Shown: positions 47,601 through 59,241 of the stretch, one piece after another
Layout of the letters: each line of letters starts with the position of its first letter
Position numbering within the stretch: position 1 is the stretch's first letter
DNA from: Hyaloscypha bicolor E
Taxonomy: Eukaryota > Ascomycota > Leotiomycetes > Helotiales > Hyaloscyphaceae
Assembly: GCF_002865645.1 (NCBI RefSeq)
Contig: NW_020194512.1
Coordinates: forward strand, 310,001-374,000
DNA length: 64,000 bases
Reading direction: 5' to 3'
Translations under genes and position numbers: made by a program
The notes under the pieces: model-generated
Seen by the model: only the letters and a program-made list of their open reading frames with translations
Database searches by the model: none
Told to the model about the DNA's origin: nothing

Positions 47601-48500
47601 AATAGTATTTGGTTCTTAATAGTAATCCTATTTAGATTCCGGTAATTAATATATAAATATAGGCCGCTTTCTTTCTTTGAAATAAATATAATTAGGGTAC
47701 TAGCTAGGCTAGTAAAATAATAGATTTATTTCTTTTCTAAGCTAGTATTAAGATATTCCTAAAGGACTTCAAGCTTTCTTTCTAATAAAGCATATATAGG
47801 ACTATATAGTAGTTAGGATCCTGGTTCCAGATCTATATAATACTCTATTATATAGTAGTTAGGTAATATACCTGTAGCCTCTATAGAGAATACTTGGAAA
47901 AGGTCCTAATACTTTCTAGAAAATATAGCTATTCCATTTATAGTAATAGTAGTAATTCTTTAGCTATCCGTTATAGGATAGGTAATTAATAGAAAAACAT
48001 ATGCCTTATACTTTACTACTTTAGTAAACTTCCTAATATTTAGAACTTTAATCTTCTATAATTAAATCTGGTATCTTTATATTATTTCTCTAAAGGAAAT
48101 CAGGGAATTAACCTAGTAAAGTTATAGGAATCTAAGTATTATATTAATATAGTTCAGATTAAAATCATATAATATAAAGTATATATTAGTCTCTCTTTAG
48201 TTCTCTAGTATATTCTCGATAGTAATCCCAAGAATATAATCTCTATATAAATAAATTCTTCTTTTTTCTGGCGAGAATAAGGAAGTTGCCCTTAATATTA
48301 ATAGAATACCTATATCCAAGGCTAATCTTCTCTTTATATAATTAGCCTCTATACCCGAGTTAACTAATACTCTAATCCTTTGCCTATCTTTTCTTATCTT
48401 AATAGTAACCTCAATTACTATTCTCGTTTTAGGGGCCTTGCCCTTTATAATATAAACGAGTATAACTACTATAGGATATACCCGTTTCCCGGCTTTTTTA
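44700..48500 (-). pseudogene. Gypsy copy 1 pol: reverse transcriptase, RNase H, integrase, chromodomain
   Basis: On the minus strand near 47.8-46.6 kb the frame reads INYRNLNRITIKNQ, VKVYIKLDLKNTYY, IISFGLSNIPVIFQVYIN, then YLDNILIYLENPE where the Ty3-type catalytic motif YxDD has Asn for the second Asp. KVKFLGFVISLDNIEIEASR, VFLGFINFY-RF and a tether/RNase H region (YFDLALKIYIETNTLGFVIT) follow. Downstream, around 45.1-44.8 kb, LADRYLGPFKVLEVI, the chromodomain-like YLELLLLY-IHNIFYISLLEL and EFEIESIMAYREDKKGRKYL close the polyprotein. Many stops interrupt all parts; order and motifs make the family call secure. Confidence 0.85.
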
Positions 48501-49690
48501 GTTCTGGGTACTTATATATCTTATAGCCATACTTGTTATAGTTATAGCAAGTCAGTTTTCCCTGATTTGGGCAGGTAGTAGTATAGTAACCCTCCTTCTA
48601 GTAGATAAAGCAAGTTATACCCGGTCTTATAGATCCTAATACGGGTACTATATTAGACCCCGTTATTATGCTTTCGCTATCCCGGTTATATGAATCTCGT
48701 AACGGGAATATACTTCTTTTCCGTTTCCTTTTATTATTCCCTTTCTTCTTTCTCTAATTTCCTTTCTTTTATTAACCCGTTAGCTTATTATTATATTCCC
48801 GTTAAATAGACTAGTTCAAGTTATTCTTAATTCTTATAGCTATAGAAATAAGCTTTTCCCTTTCTTATAGAATATTCCCTTAGTAATTAATCTCGTTCCG
48901 AATCTCCTGCCTTAAGCTACTAAATAAGTCATTCCGCTCTTATAGTAAACCTATATATTCCAAGTTATCTAATAGGCTATCTAAATAGAATATAAAGCTT
49001 TAGATACTCTAACCTAGCTACTATTTTATATTCTTAAACTTAGTAAAAGTATTATTATTATGGTTTTCCGGATCCAAGATAGAATCCTTTATAAACTTAA
49101 TAAAGATCTCCTAATCCGTAATATTAATATCTACTAATTACTTCCTATATTTCCAGATATTCCTGGCTATATTCTTAAAGCAGGAAATATAATATATAAT
49201 CTTTACTATATTTATAGCCCAGGTAATTCTACTATCTTTATACTATTTTAGTTCCGCCTAGTAGAAGAAGTCCTGGGCTTCCTTAATACTTTCCCCCTTA
49301 TAAGTTAGTAATTCTCGGGTTTTTGGAGCCCTATAAACTAAATATACTACCGGTAGTATAATAGGTTCTATAATAGATATCCGAATATCCTTAAGATAGT
49401 AAATCTGAGCTTCCAGATCCTCTAGATCCTTTCTCTATTATATCTCTACTTCTAACTCAGTAATATAATAACGAGCTACTACTAGCTTTTCTATTATTAT
49501 TATCTTACTAGCTAGTTCTGGGGATATCTGAGTTCTATTTCTTTCTCCTAATTAGGTAGTAGCTAGAGTAGCTAACTAGGTACTCTTCTAGATACCCGAC
49601 TAGGTTACTCTAGTAATAGTAGAGGCGCTTCTTCTAGTTAATACTCTAGCTATTAGTGGTTTTATCTATTAATAGCTTAATTACCTTATA
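48501..49690 (-). pseudogene. Gypsy copy 1 gag with damaged zinc knuckles
   Basis: Lies between the 5' LTR and pol. Two adjacent CCHC knuckles at about 48.62-48.52 kb read CFIY-KEGYYTTTC and CYNYNKYGYKIYKYP, with Tyr where the second Cys, the His and the last Cys belong. These are the expected C-to-T/G-to-A products. Upstream capsid-like sequence is AT-biased and full of stops; I do not recognise further motifs. Confidence 0.72.
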
Positions 49691-49724
49691 ATAAACTACT
49701 TCCCAAAGGTTAGATTAATTAGAA

Positions 49725-50027
49725 TATAAGATATATAATAGTAGGGTAATATATAAGTAGTTAAGATAAGTAAGCTATAGAATAATACTTATAAGTATAA
49801 CTAATTCCAAGAATTAATTCTAATAAGAAACTAATTAATGCCCCTTCTAAAGCTAGGAGTATCTCCCTATATATTCCCTAGTACTTAGCTAGGTATATAA
49901 AGCCCTTTACTTAATTAGGAAATCTCATATAATTTATATAATTCTAATTACAAGCTATACCCAAAATAAGAAACTAGATCTATAATATCTAATACCTATC
50001 TATATACTATTATATATACCTATTATA
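49725..50027 (-). repeat. 5' LTR of gypsy copy 1
   Basis: 303 bp, from TATAAGATATATAATAG to CCTATTATA. It differs from the 43035 LTR mostly by C-to-T or G-to-A. Directly followed by the ACTAG duplication. Confidence 0.92.
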
Positions 50028-50180
50028 ACTAGACCCTATTAGGGTTAGTAGATCTAGAAATTATATATTAATACTATAATATTATAATTCTTACTTCTAA
50101 ATAATAACTTTACTAATCTTATATAAATAGTATTTTATAACTATATAATAGTATTATATATTACTAGTAAACTAATAATT

Positions 50181-50483
50181 TATAAGATATGTAATAATAG
50201 GATAATATATAAGTAATTAAGATAAGTAAGTTATAAAGTAATACTTATAAGTATAACTAATTCCAAGAATTAATTCTAATAAAAAACTAATTAATACCTC
50301 TTTTAAAGCTAGAAGCATTTCCCTATATATTCCCTAGTACTTAGCCAGGTATATAAAGCCCTTTACTTAATTAGGAAATCCTATATAATTTATATAATTC
50401 CGATTATAAGCTATATCTAAAATAAGAAACTAGATTTATAATATCTAATACCTATTTATATACTATTATATATATCTATTATA
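50181..50483 (-). repeat. 3' LTR of gypsy copy 2
   Basis: 303 bp, TATAAGATATGTAATAATAGG to CTATTATA; a strongly AT-shifted version of the 43035 LTR. Confidence 0.9.
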
Positions 50484-51599
50484 TTAATTTCTTTTCTAGG
50501 CCCTTGTTTTTAAAAGGCCTGGGAAAACTATAAATAGCTTTATAAATATTTCCCTAAAACTTTCCTAATTACTAGCTTTCTCTAAAGACTTTCTATAATT
50601 ATCTTATTATTATATTAAGTAATAAAGTTAAGAATATAGTTTACTAATTTTTCCTAGCTAGTTTATAAATTACTTCTAGTAGTTCCTTCTTATAAAAATA
50701 ATATAAATATAATATATATTATTAGATATAAAGCTTATCTAATTTCCTAATTAGTTCGTAAATTCTAACTTAGCCTCTATTTACAAATAAATTATTATTT
50801 TATAGGCCTAAGAGCTTGGAAAAATTAATTTAATCTTCTAGTTTATTTATAAATTCTTTTTTTAGAATTTTCTAGATATTCCTGGTATAGAACTAGTTCC
50901 GAATTTATAATTACTATTTGGGAAAAAGATATTATAAAAAGGCCTTTCTTTTCCTACTAATTAACTTTTCTTTTCCTTAATTATAATATTATATCTAGTT
51001 CTTTCTTATTTCTTGCCTTTTTTCTTTAAGTTTTCTTTAAGTTTTTTTAAGCTTCTTTAAGCCTTATTTAAGCTTTATTTAAGTCTTTTTCTAATTCTCT
51101 TTTCTACTTTTTTATTTATTAAGATAAATACTTCTTTTAGTACTTATTAGCCTATTACTACCTATTTAGCTAATACTTTTATATTCTTAATTTACTTTTA
51201 CTATCTTTAATATTTCAAGAATATTACTAAGTTTTCTAACCTTATTTATATTAAGAATAATAATTACTTAATATATAATTACTATTATTTTAAGAATAAG
51301 AAATATAATCTTATAAGTTATAAATTCCTTTTTTTATTTCTTATTCTAATATTATTTAAGATTTTTTAAGTATATATAATATAATTAAACCGCTTTCTTT
51401 AAGCTATTAATATATATAAATATCTTCTTTATTTTTTGCCCGAAAAAGAGAAGGCTATTACTACTTTTCTTTTATACTAAACTATATATATTTCTCGTAT
51501 TAAAGCTATTATTTAAGGCTAATAAATTCCCTTAATAATTTAAGAAATAGGTTAAGTAATTCTTACTAGCTTAGTATAAGTATAAAGTATTCTTAATAA

Positions 51600-54500
51600 T
51601 ATAATTAATATTCTTTAGTATTAAGTAAGCTTACTTCTTTCTTATTTCTTACTAATAGCTAATAGCTTTATAGGCTAATTTATTACCTATTTCTCGAGAG
51701 AATTCTAATAAGAATAATAATAAAAATAATAAAAAGTAGTTATGAGAATAGGGTATTTATAGGATATAGAAATTAGAGTTTTTAATAATTTTTATATGAT
51801 TTTTCTAAGAATAAATATATGATTTTTTAATAGTTTCCTAATAAAAGCATTTATTTTTTATGCCTTTATTTAGCTAATAATATTATAATATTACTCTTTT
51901 TTAAGTATTCTTATAATTCTTAAGCTATATTCTCTAGATTACTTAGTAGTTTCTATATATTATTTACTAGTAAATAGCTTTTTTAATAAATGAAATATTT
52001 TCATTCTTTTTTATTTTTCTTATAAGTTATAATAGATTTTACCTCAAATTTCTTTTTATTCTTAATCTTAACTAGCTCTAGTTCTACTATAGTACTAGCT
52101 TGCGGGTATTATAATTTCAAGAAAGAAATATAAAAAATATTATAAATCTAATATAATAGTAATAATTTCAAGTAATATACTTATTTATATATTTCTATAA
52201 TTTCTAGAACTTTAAAAGAGCCAAGATATCTATTTACTAGCTTTATATTAGGTTATAGCTATTAAATATTCTTTATATAAAGCATAACTTTATTATATAT
52301 CTTGAATTCTTTATTAATATATTTCTTATTATAATACTTTTTCTATATATTTACTACTTCTTACTATTATTTCTCTAATATTTCTCGTTTTATTTAAATT
52401 CTTTATACTTTTTTTTATATTACTAGTATTTCTTTTTCTAGAATATTATTCTTAATATATAGTTTAATACTAGAATAAAATCTATATAAGGTATAAAATA
52501 GGAATATTCTTATTATTAAATATATAAAGTTATTATATGTGAATTTTATAAAAGTAAGCTTTATTACCTAGTTATTTTATTAATAGCTAGTATAATACCT
52601 CAAGTATTATTCTAGAGTTTGGTTTAGATTCTCTATTTATTTATTAGTTTATAAGTAAAATACTATACTTAGTTATTATTAAATCTTTAAATAAAAATAT
52701 AAACTTAACTAGAACTTATTTATAAAAACAGATCCTTTATTAGAAATTATATTTATAGGTATACTAAAGTCTTTAATAATATAATATATAAATAGCTCCG
52801 CTAGCTTAGAAGCCAAGATCTTCTTAATAATTAAAATATATTATACTATTTTTATATACCTATTAATAATAATAAGTATAAAATCATATACTTTACTATA
52901 AAACCTAGAAAAAGGTAACCTTATAATAAAGTTTATAATAATTTCTTACTATAGCTTAAAAAAGAAAGGAAATAAACTAAATATATTATATAGTAAATAT
53001 CTCTTTACCTTAGTTTATTAATATATAAAACAAGTTCTAATATAGTTTTTTATATTCTTTTTTATATTTTACTAAAAATATTTTCTCTAGAAAATCTCTA
53101 GTATCTTACTAGTACTAAAATACCTATTTATAGAATTATTATAATTAGCTTATAGTAATTTTTCTTTAAAAGCCGGCTTATTTAATATATAAATAGTACC
53201 CTAATATCTTAATAACCCGAATATATTAAGTTCCCAAATCTTAATAGCTTTAGTAAAGGTTCTTTTTAAGAACTATTTATATTACTAGTATTATACTAAT
53301 AAATTAAGCCTTTAGTACTATAATAGTAGTTTAAGTAATATCTCTCTACTTTCCTTATATACTATTTCGGATCCCGTTATTTATATAGCTAGAATCTATA
53401 ATATATACTATTTATAACTAGCTATATTAGTAATAGGCTCAAATAATAATATTTCCGGTATTACTTTATTACTAAAATAGATTTTCTCTTTAGAATTCCT
53501 TAGTATTTTACTAATTAAAAAATACTTATTTCCTTTTTTCTAGGCCTTATATTATAGTATTATAGGAATAATATAATATCCTATTATTACTATTTATAGG
53601 GTTCTTTATTTTATATTCTATAACTTATTATAAAATATAAGTAATAAAGTATTTTTATTTATATTTACTATAAGATCTAGCCTCCTTAATAATCTATTAG
53701 CGGAATTATTATACCCTGGCTAGTACTCTAAAATAAAGTTAAAGATAGCTAGCTTTTCTATTTATCTTATTTATTAATTATTTAGTTTTCTCTTAGTTAT
53801 AAAGTATTTTAAGTTATTATAATTTATCTTAATAATAATAATATATTAGGTATATACTAGGTAATATTACTAAGTATAAAATACTAAAATAATAACTAAG
53901 AGTTTAGAGTTATATATCTCATATTTGCTTTTAATTATAATTATTTTTTTTAAATAAAAAGTAATAAGATACTACCTGGCTTTTACCTTCTTATTAAAGA
54001 GCTAGGAAATTATATTTATAATTATAAATCCTAAAGTATTTATTTCTATATAAATTTTTAAGGCTAGATTAAAATAATAAAGAATTAGTACTATTATAAA
54101 TATAATTTATAGCTCCCTAAAAGCCTTATTTACCTTATTTATTTAGCTAAACTAATATAGTAGTTTTCTACTAGTTTTTAGTAAATTAGTTAATTCTTTT
54201 ATTACCCTAAAATATCTATAAATAAACCTCTAGTAAAAGTTAGTAAAATCCAGAAATACTTAAATTTCTCGAATATTATTTTTTAAAGCCGGCTATTTTC
54301 TAATAGCTATAACCTAGCTAGCCTCTATTTCTATATTATCTAAGCTAATTATAAATCCCAGGAACTTTATTTTCTTTATATTAAATTTGTATTTTACTAA
54401 GTTTATAAAAAACTAGTATTACTATAATTATTTAAGTATATATTAGACTATTATTATATATTATTCTGGATTTTTTAAATAAATTAAAATATTATTTAAA

Positions 54501-56650
54501 TAAACTATATAAATAATATTTATAAGACTTACTAGTATATAATTAATATATATCTAGAATATTACTAGAATATTAAATAGTCTAAAAGATATAATATAAT
54601 ACTTAAAATATTTATAATATATTTAAAATATTATTTTTTATTTATTACTTTCTTATATTTATAACTAATAATAAGTATTCTTTAAGTCTAGCTTTATATA
54701 TATCTTTATTTTATAAAGCCTATTTATTATCTTACTAATAAGTAATAATAATATTTAATTCTTAATAATAATCTTATTTAGATTCCGGTAATTAATATAT
54801 AAATATAGGCTATCTTCTTTCTTTAGAATAAATATAATTAGGGCACTAGCTAGGCTAGTAAAATAATGAATTCACTTCTTCTCTAAGCTAGTATTAAGAT
54901 ATTCCTAAAGAACTTTAAGCTTTTTTTCTAATAAAGCATATATAGAATTATATAATAGTTAGAATTCTGGTTTTAGATCTATATAATACTTTATTATATA
55001 ATAATTAGGTAATATACCTATAGCCTTTATAAAGAATATTTAGAGGAAGTCCTAATACTTTCTAGGAAATATAGCTATCTTATTTATAATAATAGTAATA
55101 ATTCTTTAACTATCTATTATAAAATAGGTAATTAATAAAAAAACATATGCTTTATATTTTATTACTTTAGTAAACTTCCTAGTATTTAGAATTTTAATCT
55201 TCTATAATTAAATCTAGTATTTCTATATTATTTCCCTAAAAGAAATTAGAGAATTAATCTAGTAAAGCTATAGGAATTTAAGTATTATATTAATATAATT
55301 TAGATTAAAATTATATAATATAAAATATATATTAATTTCTTTTTAGTTTCCTAGTATATCCTTAATAATAATCCTAAAAATATAATCTCTATATAAATAA
55401 ATTCTTCTTTTTTCTAGTAAGAATAAGGGAATTACTTTTAATATTAATAAAATACTTATATTTAAGGCTAATCTCCTCTTTATATAATTAGCCTCTATAC
55501 CCGAATTAACTAATACTTTAATTCTTTACTTATTTTTCCTTATCTTAATAGTAATTTTAATTATTATTCTTGTTTTAGGGGCCTTGCTTTCCGTAATATA
55601 AATAAGTATAACTATTACGGGATATATCTATTTCCCGGCTTCTTTAGTTCTAGGTACTTATATATCTTATAACTAGACTTATTATAGTTATAATAAATCG
55701 GTTTTCCCTAATTTAAGTAAGTAATAATATAGTAATTCTTTTTCTAGTAAGTAAAGCAAGTTATATCTAGTTTTATAGATCCTAATATAGGTATTATATT
55801 AGATCTTATTACTATACTTTTATTATTCCGGTTATATAAATCTTATAATAGAAATATATTTCTTTTCTATTTCTTTTTATTATTTCTTTTTTTCTTTTTC
55901 TAATTTCCTTTTTTTTATTAACTTATTAGCTTATTATTATATTTCTATTAAGTAAACTAGTTCAAGTTATTCTTAACTCTTATAACTATAGAAATAAGCT
56001 TTTCCCTTTTTTATAAAGCATTTCCTTAATAATTAATCTTGTCCTAAATCTCTTACCTTAAGCTATTAAATAAGTTATCTTACTCTTATAATAAACTCAT
56101 ATATCCCAAGTTATCTAATAGGCTATTTAAGTAAAATATAAAGCTTTAGATACTCTAATCTAGCTATTATTTTATATTCTTAAACTTAGTAAAAGTATTA
56201 TTACTATAGTTCTCTGGATCTAAAATAGAATTCTTTATAAACTTAATAAAGGTTTCCTAATCTATAATATTAATATCTATTAATTATTTCTTATACTTCC
56301 AGATATTTCTGGCTATATTCTTAAAGTAAGAAATATAATATATAATCTTTACTATATCTATAGCCCAGGTAATCCCGCCATTTTTATACTATTTTAGCTC
56401 TACCTAATAGAAGAAGTTCTAGGCTTCCTTAATACTCTTCCTCTTATAAGTTAGTAATTCTCGGGTTTTTAGAGCCCTATAAACTAAATATACTGCCGGT
56501 AATATAATAGGTTCTATAATAAGTATCTAAATATTCTCAAGATAGTAAATCTAAGCTTCTAGATCCTCTAGATCCTCTCTCTATTATATCTCTGCTTCTA
56601 ACTCAGTAATATAATAATAAGCCGCTGCTAGCTTCTCTATTATTATTATC
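51600..56650 (-). pseudogene. Gypsy copy 2 gag-pol remnant
   Basis: Co-linear with copy 1 coding sequence (reverse transcriptase about 53.8-55.0 kb, zinc-knuckle area about 55.7 kb, chromodomain about 52.0-52.3 kb). RIP is so heavy that most motifs are recognisable only by alignment with copy 1; stops are more frequent than in copy 1. Confidence 0.75.
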
Positions 56651-56717
56651 CTACTAGCTAGTTCTGGGAATATCTGAGTTCTATTCCCTTCTCCTAATTA
56701 GGTAATAGCTAGAGTAG

Positions 56718-57011
56718 TGTGAGGCTCCCAATATAGCAGGGTGCTACGCAAGTAGTCAAGGTAAAGGGGTAGAATATAGGGTAAAGTATGGAGTAAAGCG
56801 TGGAAGTATAATTAATTCCAAGAACTGGTTCTCAGTAATAAACTAATCGATGCCCATTTCCAAAGCTCGCATGCCTCCATATATAGAATCTAGTATTCCG
56901 CTGGATATACGGAAGCACTAGTCCCAATTTGGGAGTGCGATCCCACATAAGCACTAGCCTAATTAGGCTACTAAATCCAGCTGGACGCTCGCTGTCAATG
57001 TGTGCATCACA
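56718..57011. mobile_element. Solo LTR of a related gypsy element, little RIP
   Basis: 294 bp, from TGTGAGGCTCCC to GTGCATCACA: the TG...CA form with TGTGA/TCACA inverted ends. Flanked by AGTAG on both sides (56713-56717 and 57012-57016). In copy 1 the uninterrupted site reads GCTAGAGTAGCTAACT, so the empty site is visible. It is related to the surrounding 303-bp LTRs (AATATAGCAGGGTGCTACGC, TTCCAAGAACTGGTTCTCAG) but keeps CA, TG and CG. It arose by insertion of a full element followed by LTR-LTR recombination. Confidence 0.93.
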
Positions 57012-57169
57012 AGTAGCTAACTAGGCGCTTTCCTAGATACCTGACTAGATTGCCCTAGTAATAGCAGAGGCGCTTCTTCTAGTTAATACTTTAGCCATTA
57101 GTAGTTTTATCTATTAATAGCTTAACTATCTCATAATAAACTACTTCCCGAAAATTAGATTAATTAGAA

Positions 57170-57472
57170 TATAAGGTATATAATAGTAAGGTAATATATA
57201 AGTAATTAAGATAAGTAAGCTATAAAGTAATACTTGCAAGTATAACTAATTCCAAGAATTAATTCTAATAAGAAACTAATTAATGCCCTTTCTAAAGCTA
57301 GGAGCGTCTCCCTATATATTCCCTAGTACTTAGCCAGATATATAAAGCCCTTTACTTAATTAGGAAATCCCATATAATCTATATAATTCTAATTATAAGC
57401 TATATCCAAAATAGGAAACTAGATTTACGATATCTAATACCTATTTATATACTATTATATATACCTATTATA
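57170..57472 (-). repeat. 5' LTR of gypsy copy 2
   Basis: 303 bp, TATAAGGTATATAATAG to CCTATTATA, followed by TAATT. It retains GGAGCG and similar sites that copy 2's other LTR has lost. Confidence 0.9.
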
Positions 57473-57477
57473 TAATT

Positions 57478-57966
57478 ATATTTTAAATAAATAAATATAT
57501 TTTAAAAGAAAATATATTAAAAATTTATATTATAATATATAGTTTAATATATAGCTAGTATTTCTTTAATTTTATAAATATCTTTTAATTTTATTTAAGC
57601 TTTTTTAATTATAATATTACTTTATTATAATACTTTATAAAAAAGTTAAATATTAAGTTTTTAATACTTATAGCTTATAATTTTATTATTATAAAGCTTT
57701 TTTTTCTTATAATTTATGTATTTTAAAGTTTAATTTTTCTTTTTAATTTTTAATTTACTTGCTTTTTCTTTACTTTATCTTCTTTTCTTATATTTCTTAT
57801 TTCCTTTCTTTTAACCTTATACTTATATATATATAAATTAAAAAGAGAAGAATAAATATTTTTAAGTAATAATAAAAGTATAAGAAAAGGGGGTATAATA
57901 TATAGTATATAGGCGTTTGCGACTTTTGGTGGGGTAAGTATATACCACCAGGCCTTACCGCCTTTG
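57478..57966. other. AT-rich interior of the Mutator-like element (right part)
   Basis: A/T-dominated sequence. A minus-strand open stretch at 57750-57974 is low-complexity (Lys/Tyr-rich) and not a credible gene. It ends at the inner edge of the right inverted repeat. Confidence 0.55.
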
Positions 57967-58026
57967 CTTATCAATCAAAATTGGGGACAGTCAGACTTTC
58001 AATTCGCACTGTCCGGAGACAGTTCG

Positions 58027-59241
58027 GAAGGACAGCGGGATCGTCCTGCCGTCAATATCCTTAATGTCCATCTGCAGACGAACCAATGTACGGAAGTCGA
58101 CAATCTCGGCCAGGAACAACCAATGCCGCCGTGGTCGGTACGTAAACCCGTCACTGCTTGTATAGAACTCGGGACTAACGTCGTTCTCGTCTGGTAAGTC
58201 ATCGAAACCCGGGAACGTTGCCCGGTTACGAAAGTCTGCCGGCTGGCCGGGTCGTTTTGGCTTCTCCCTCCTCCATAACCAGTCATCTAACTCTTTCGGG
58301 TCAAGTCCTTGAGGAATATCATCCACGGCAGTCTTCCACTTTATCAATATCCCATATAACTCGTACTTCGAGGGATCCTGCGTCAGGGCCTTGTATTGGA
58401 GTACGTTAGGGCTGTCGTCGCCTTCGAGGATAATCCATCCAAGTACCGCCCGCTTAACAAAAATTCGTACCCTGGCGAGGTCTCCATTGGCGATAGCGAT
58501 TTGTGCGGCGTCGAGGAATGCCCTTGGCAAGCCGTTGTCATCCGGCCCTTGTTCATTGTAAAGACGGATCTGTTAATTAATATATCGAAGCTTTTGCAAT
58601 GGGGCTGACAAGATCCCCATCAAGCCATCTCCCCCGATGAGACTATCCAGCTTAAGGATCTCATCCAGCCTTCTATTGCTTTCTTGACTCTGATCTGGCG
58701 GCAAGGAGCAAAGACGATACGAGCAGGTAAACGCAAATTTTCTTCGAAGAGCTTCTTGGCGGTCTTTGCGGCTATTAAGGACTCCGAGGTAGTAAATTGT
58801 AATCTCCTCACCTTTCTCGATATCTCGCAATGCATGGACGGTATACCGCTTGATACTATCGTTCCAGCTCTTCTGGGCGTTATTATCACAGGTATAATTA
58901 ATACGACATGTATTAAGGAAGATACCCCCTTCCCTTACATTGTCCCCAAAGGGGAGAGCGTTCGTTCGGATGATTCCAAGGTACCGCGAGCCAGGATCGT
59001 CGGCATAAATGTTATACATAGAGAGGAAGGCTTGTCGTTGGTCCGCGGTGAGTGCATCGACTTGCCTGCGTATGGATACTGGAAGGGTCTGGCTGTCAAG
59101 TACAGCTTCGGGCACTCTGACAATGGGCTCTTCGGAGAGGATGCGTATACCCCTATGGATCTTTCGTATGGCGACGAGTCCTTTGCCCTTCCCAAGGACC
59201 TCTTGAAGGGCATATATTGGCTCACTCGCCGAGCTCGACAT
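58027..59241 (-). pseudogene. SET-TPR-MYND gene, 5' part, cut by the Mutator-like insertion
   Basis: Starts at ATG 59241 (MSSSASEPIYALQEVLGKGK) and stays in one frame to the insertion at 58035. SET landmarks: GKGKGLVAIRKIHRGIRILS; NTCRINYTCDNNAQKSWNDS, where the family has NHSC and this copy has Tyr for the His; VHALRDIEKGEEITIYYLG; a post-SET cluster FTCSYRLCSLP with one Cys as Tyr. A stop at 58573 (YIN-stop-QIRLYNEQ) fits CAA to TAA. Then a helical linker (ARVRIFVKRAVLGWIILEGD, LDDWLWRREKPKRPGQPADF) and the start of the MYND module, YRPRRHWLFLAEIVDFRTLV to DGRTIPLSF. The remainder is at 41442-42034. Probably a lysine methyltransferase ancestor; dead here by one stop, lost catalytic residues and the insertion. 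Confidence 0.87.

Larger units (their letters stand above)
43035..50027 (-). mobile_element. Ty3/gypsy LTR retrotransposon (chromovirus-type), copy 1, RIP-mutated
   Basis: Flanked by ACTAG on both sides (43030-43034, 50028-50032). LTRs of 303 bp occupy 43035-43337 and 49725-50027, with ends TATAAGG ... ATTATA, the RIP-altered forms of TGTGAGG ... TCACA. A purine tract GAAGGGG on the minus strand at about 43344 lies beside the left LTR, so transcription ran right to left. Gag with zinc knuckles, reverse transcriptase and a C-terminal chromodomain can be traced (listed separately). Total 6993 bp by my count. No open frame survives. Confidence 0.92.
50181..57472 (-). mobile_element. Ty3/gypsy LTR retrotransposon, copy 2 (more heavily RIP-mutated)
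   Basis: Flanked by TAATT (50176-50180 and 57473-57477). LTRs of 303 bp at 50181-50483 and 57170-57472. The interior follows copy 1 base for base apart from transitions, for example at the AAGCCTTATTTAAGC repeats, the reverse transcriptase and the gag region. It contains a 294-bp solo LTR plus a 5-bp duplication at 56718-57016. Subtracting those 299 bp gives 6993 bp, the same length as copy 1. It is more AT-rich than copy 1; many sites still C or G there are T or A here. Confidence 0.92.
42035..58026. mobile_element. Mutator-like TIR element inserted in the SET-MYND gene, carrying nested gypsy copies
   Basis: Terminal inverted repeats of about 60 bp start CGATCTGTCTCCGGACAGTA at 42035 and, on the other strand from 58026, CGAACTGTCTCCGGACAGTG. 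They continue through GAATTGAAAGTCTGACTGTC and end GATTGATAAGC, with four mismatches by eye. Both sides are flanked by GAAGGACAG (42026-42034 and 58027-58035), a 9-bp target duplication that equals codons L-S-F of the interrupted gene. Long TIRs with a 9-bp duplication fit Mutator-like elements. Removing the two gypsy insertions and their duplications leaves about 1.7 kb, AT-rich and without a readable transposase. Confidence 0.82.

Noticed and set aside
43035..57472. Possible endogenous virus insertion
   Set aside because: LTRs, 5-bp duplications, Ty3-type reverse transcriptase and a chromodomain identify ordinary fungal gypsy retrotransposons; no envelope-like frame was seen.
57750..57974. 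74-codon minus frame with Lys-rich tail
   Set aside because: A/T-only interior of the Mutator-like element; composition alone produces it.
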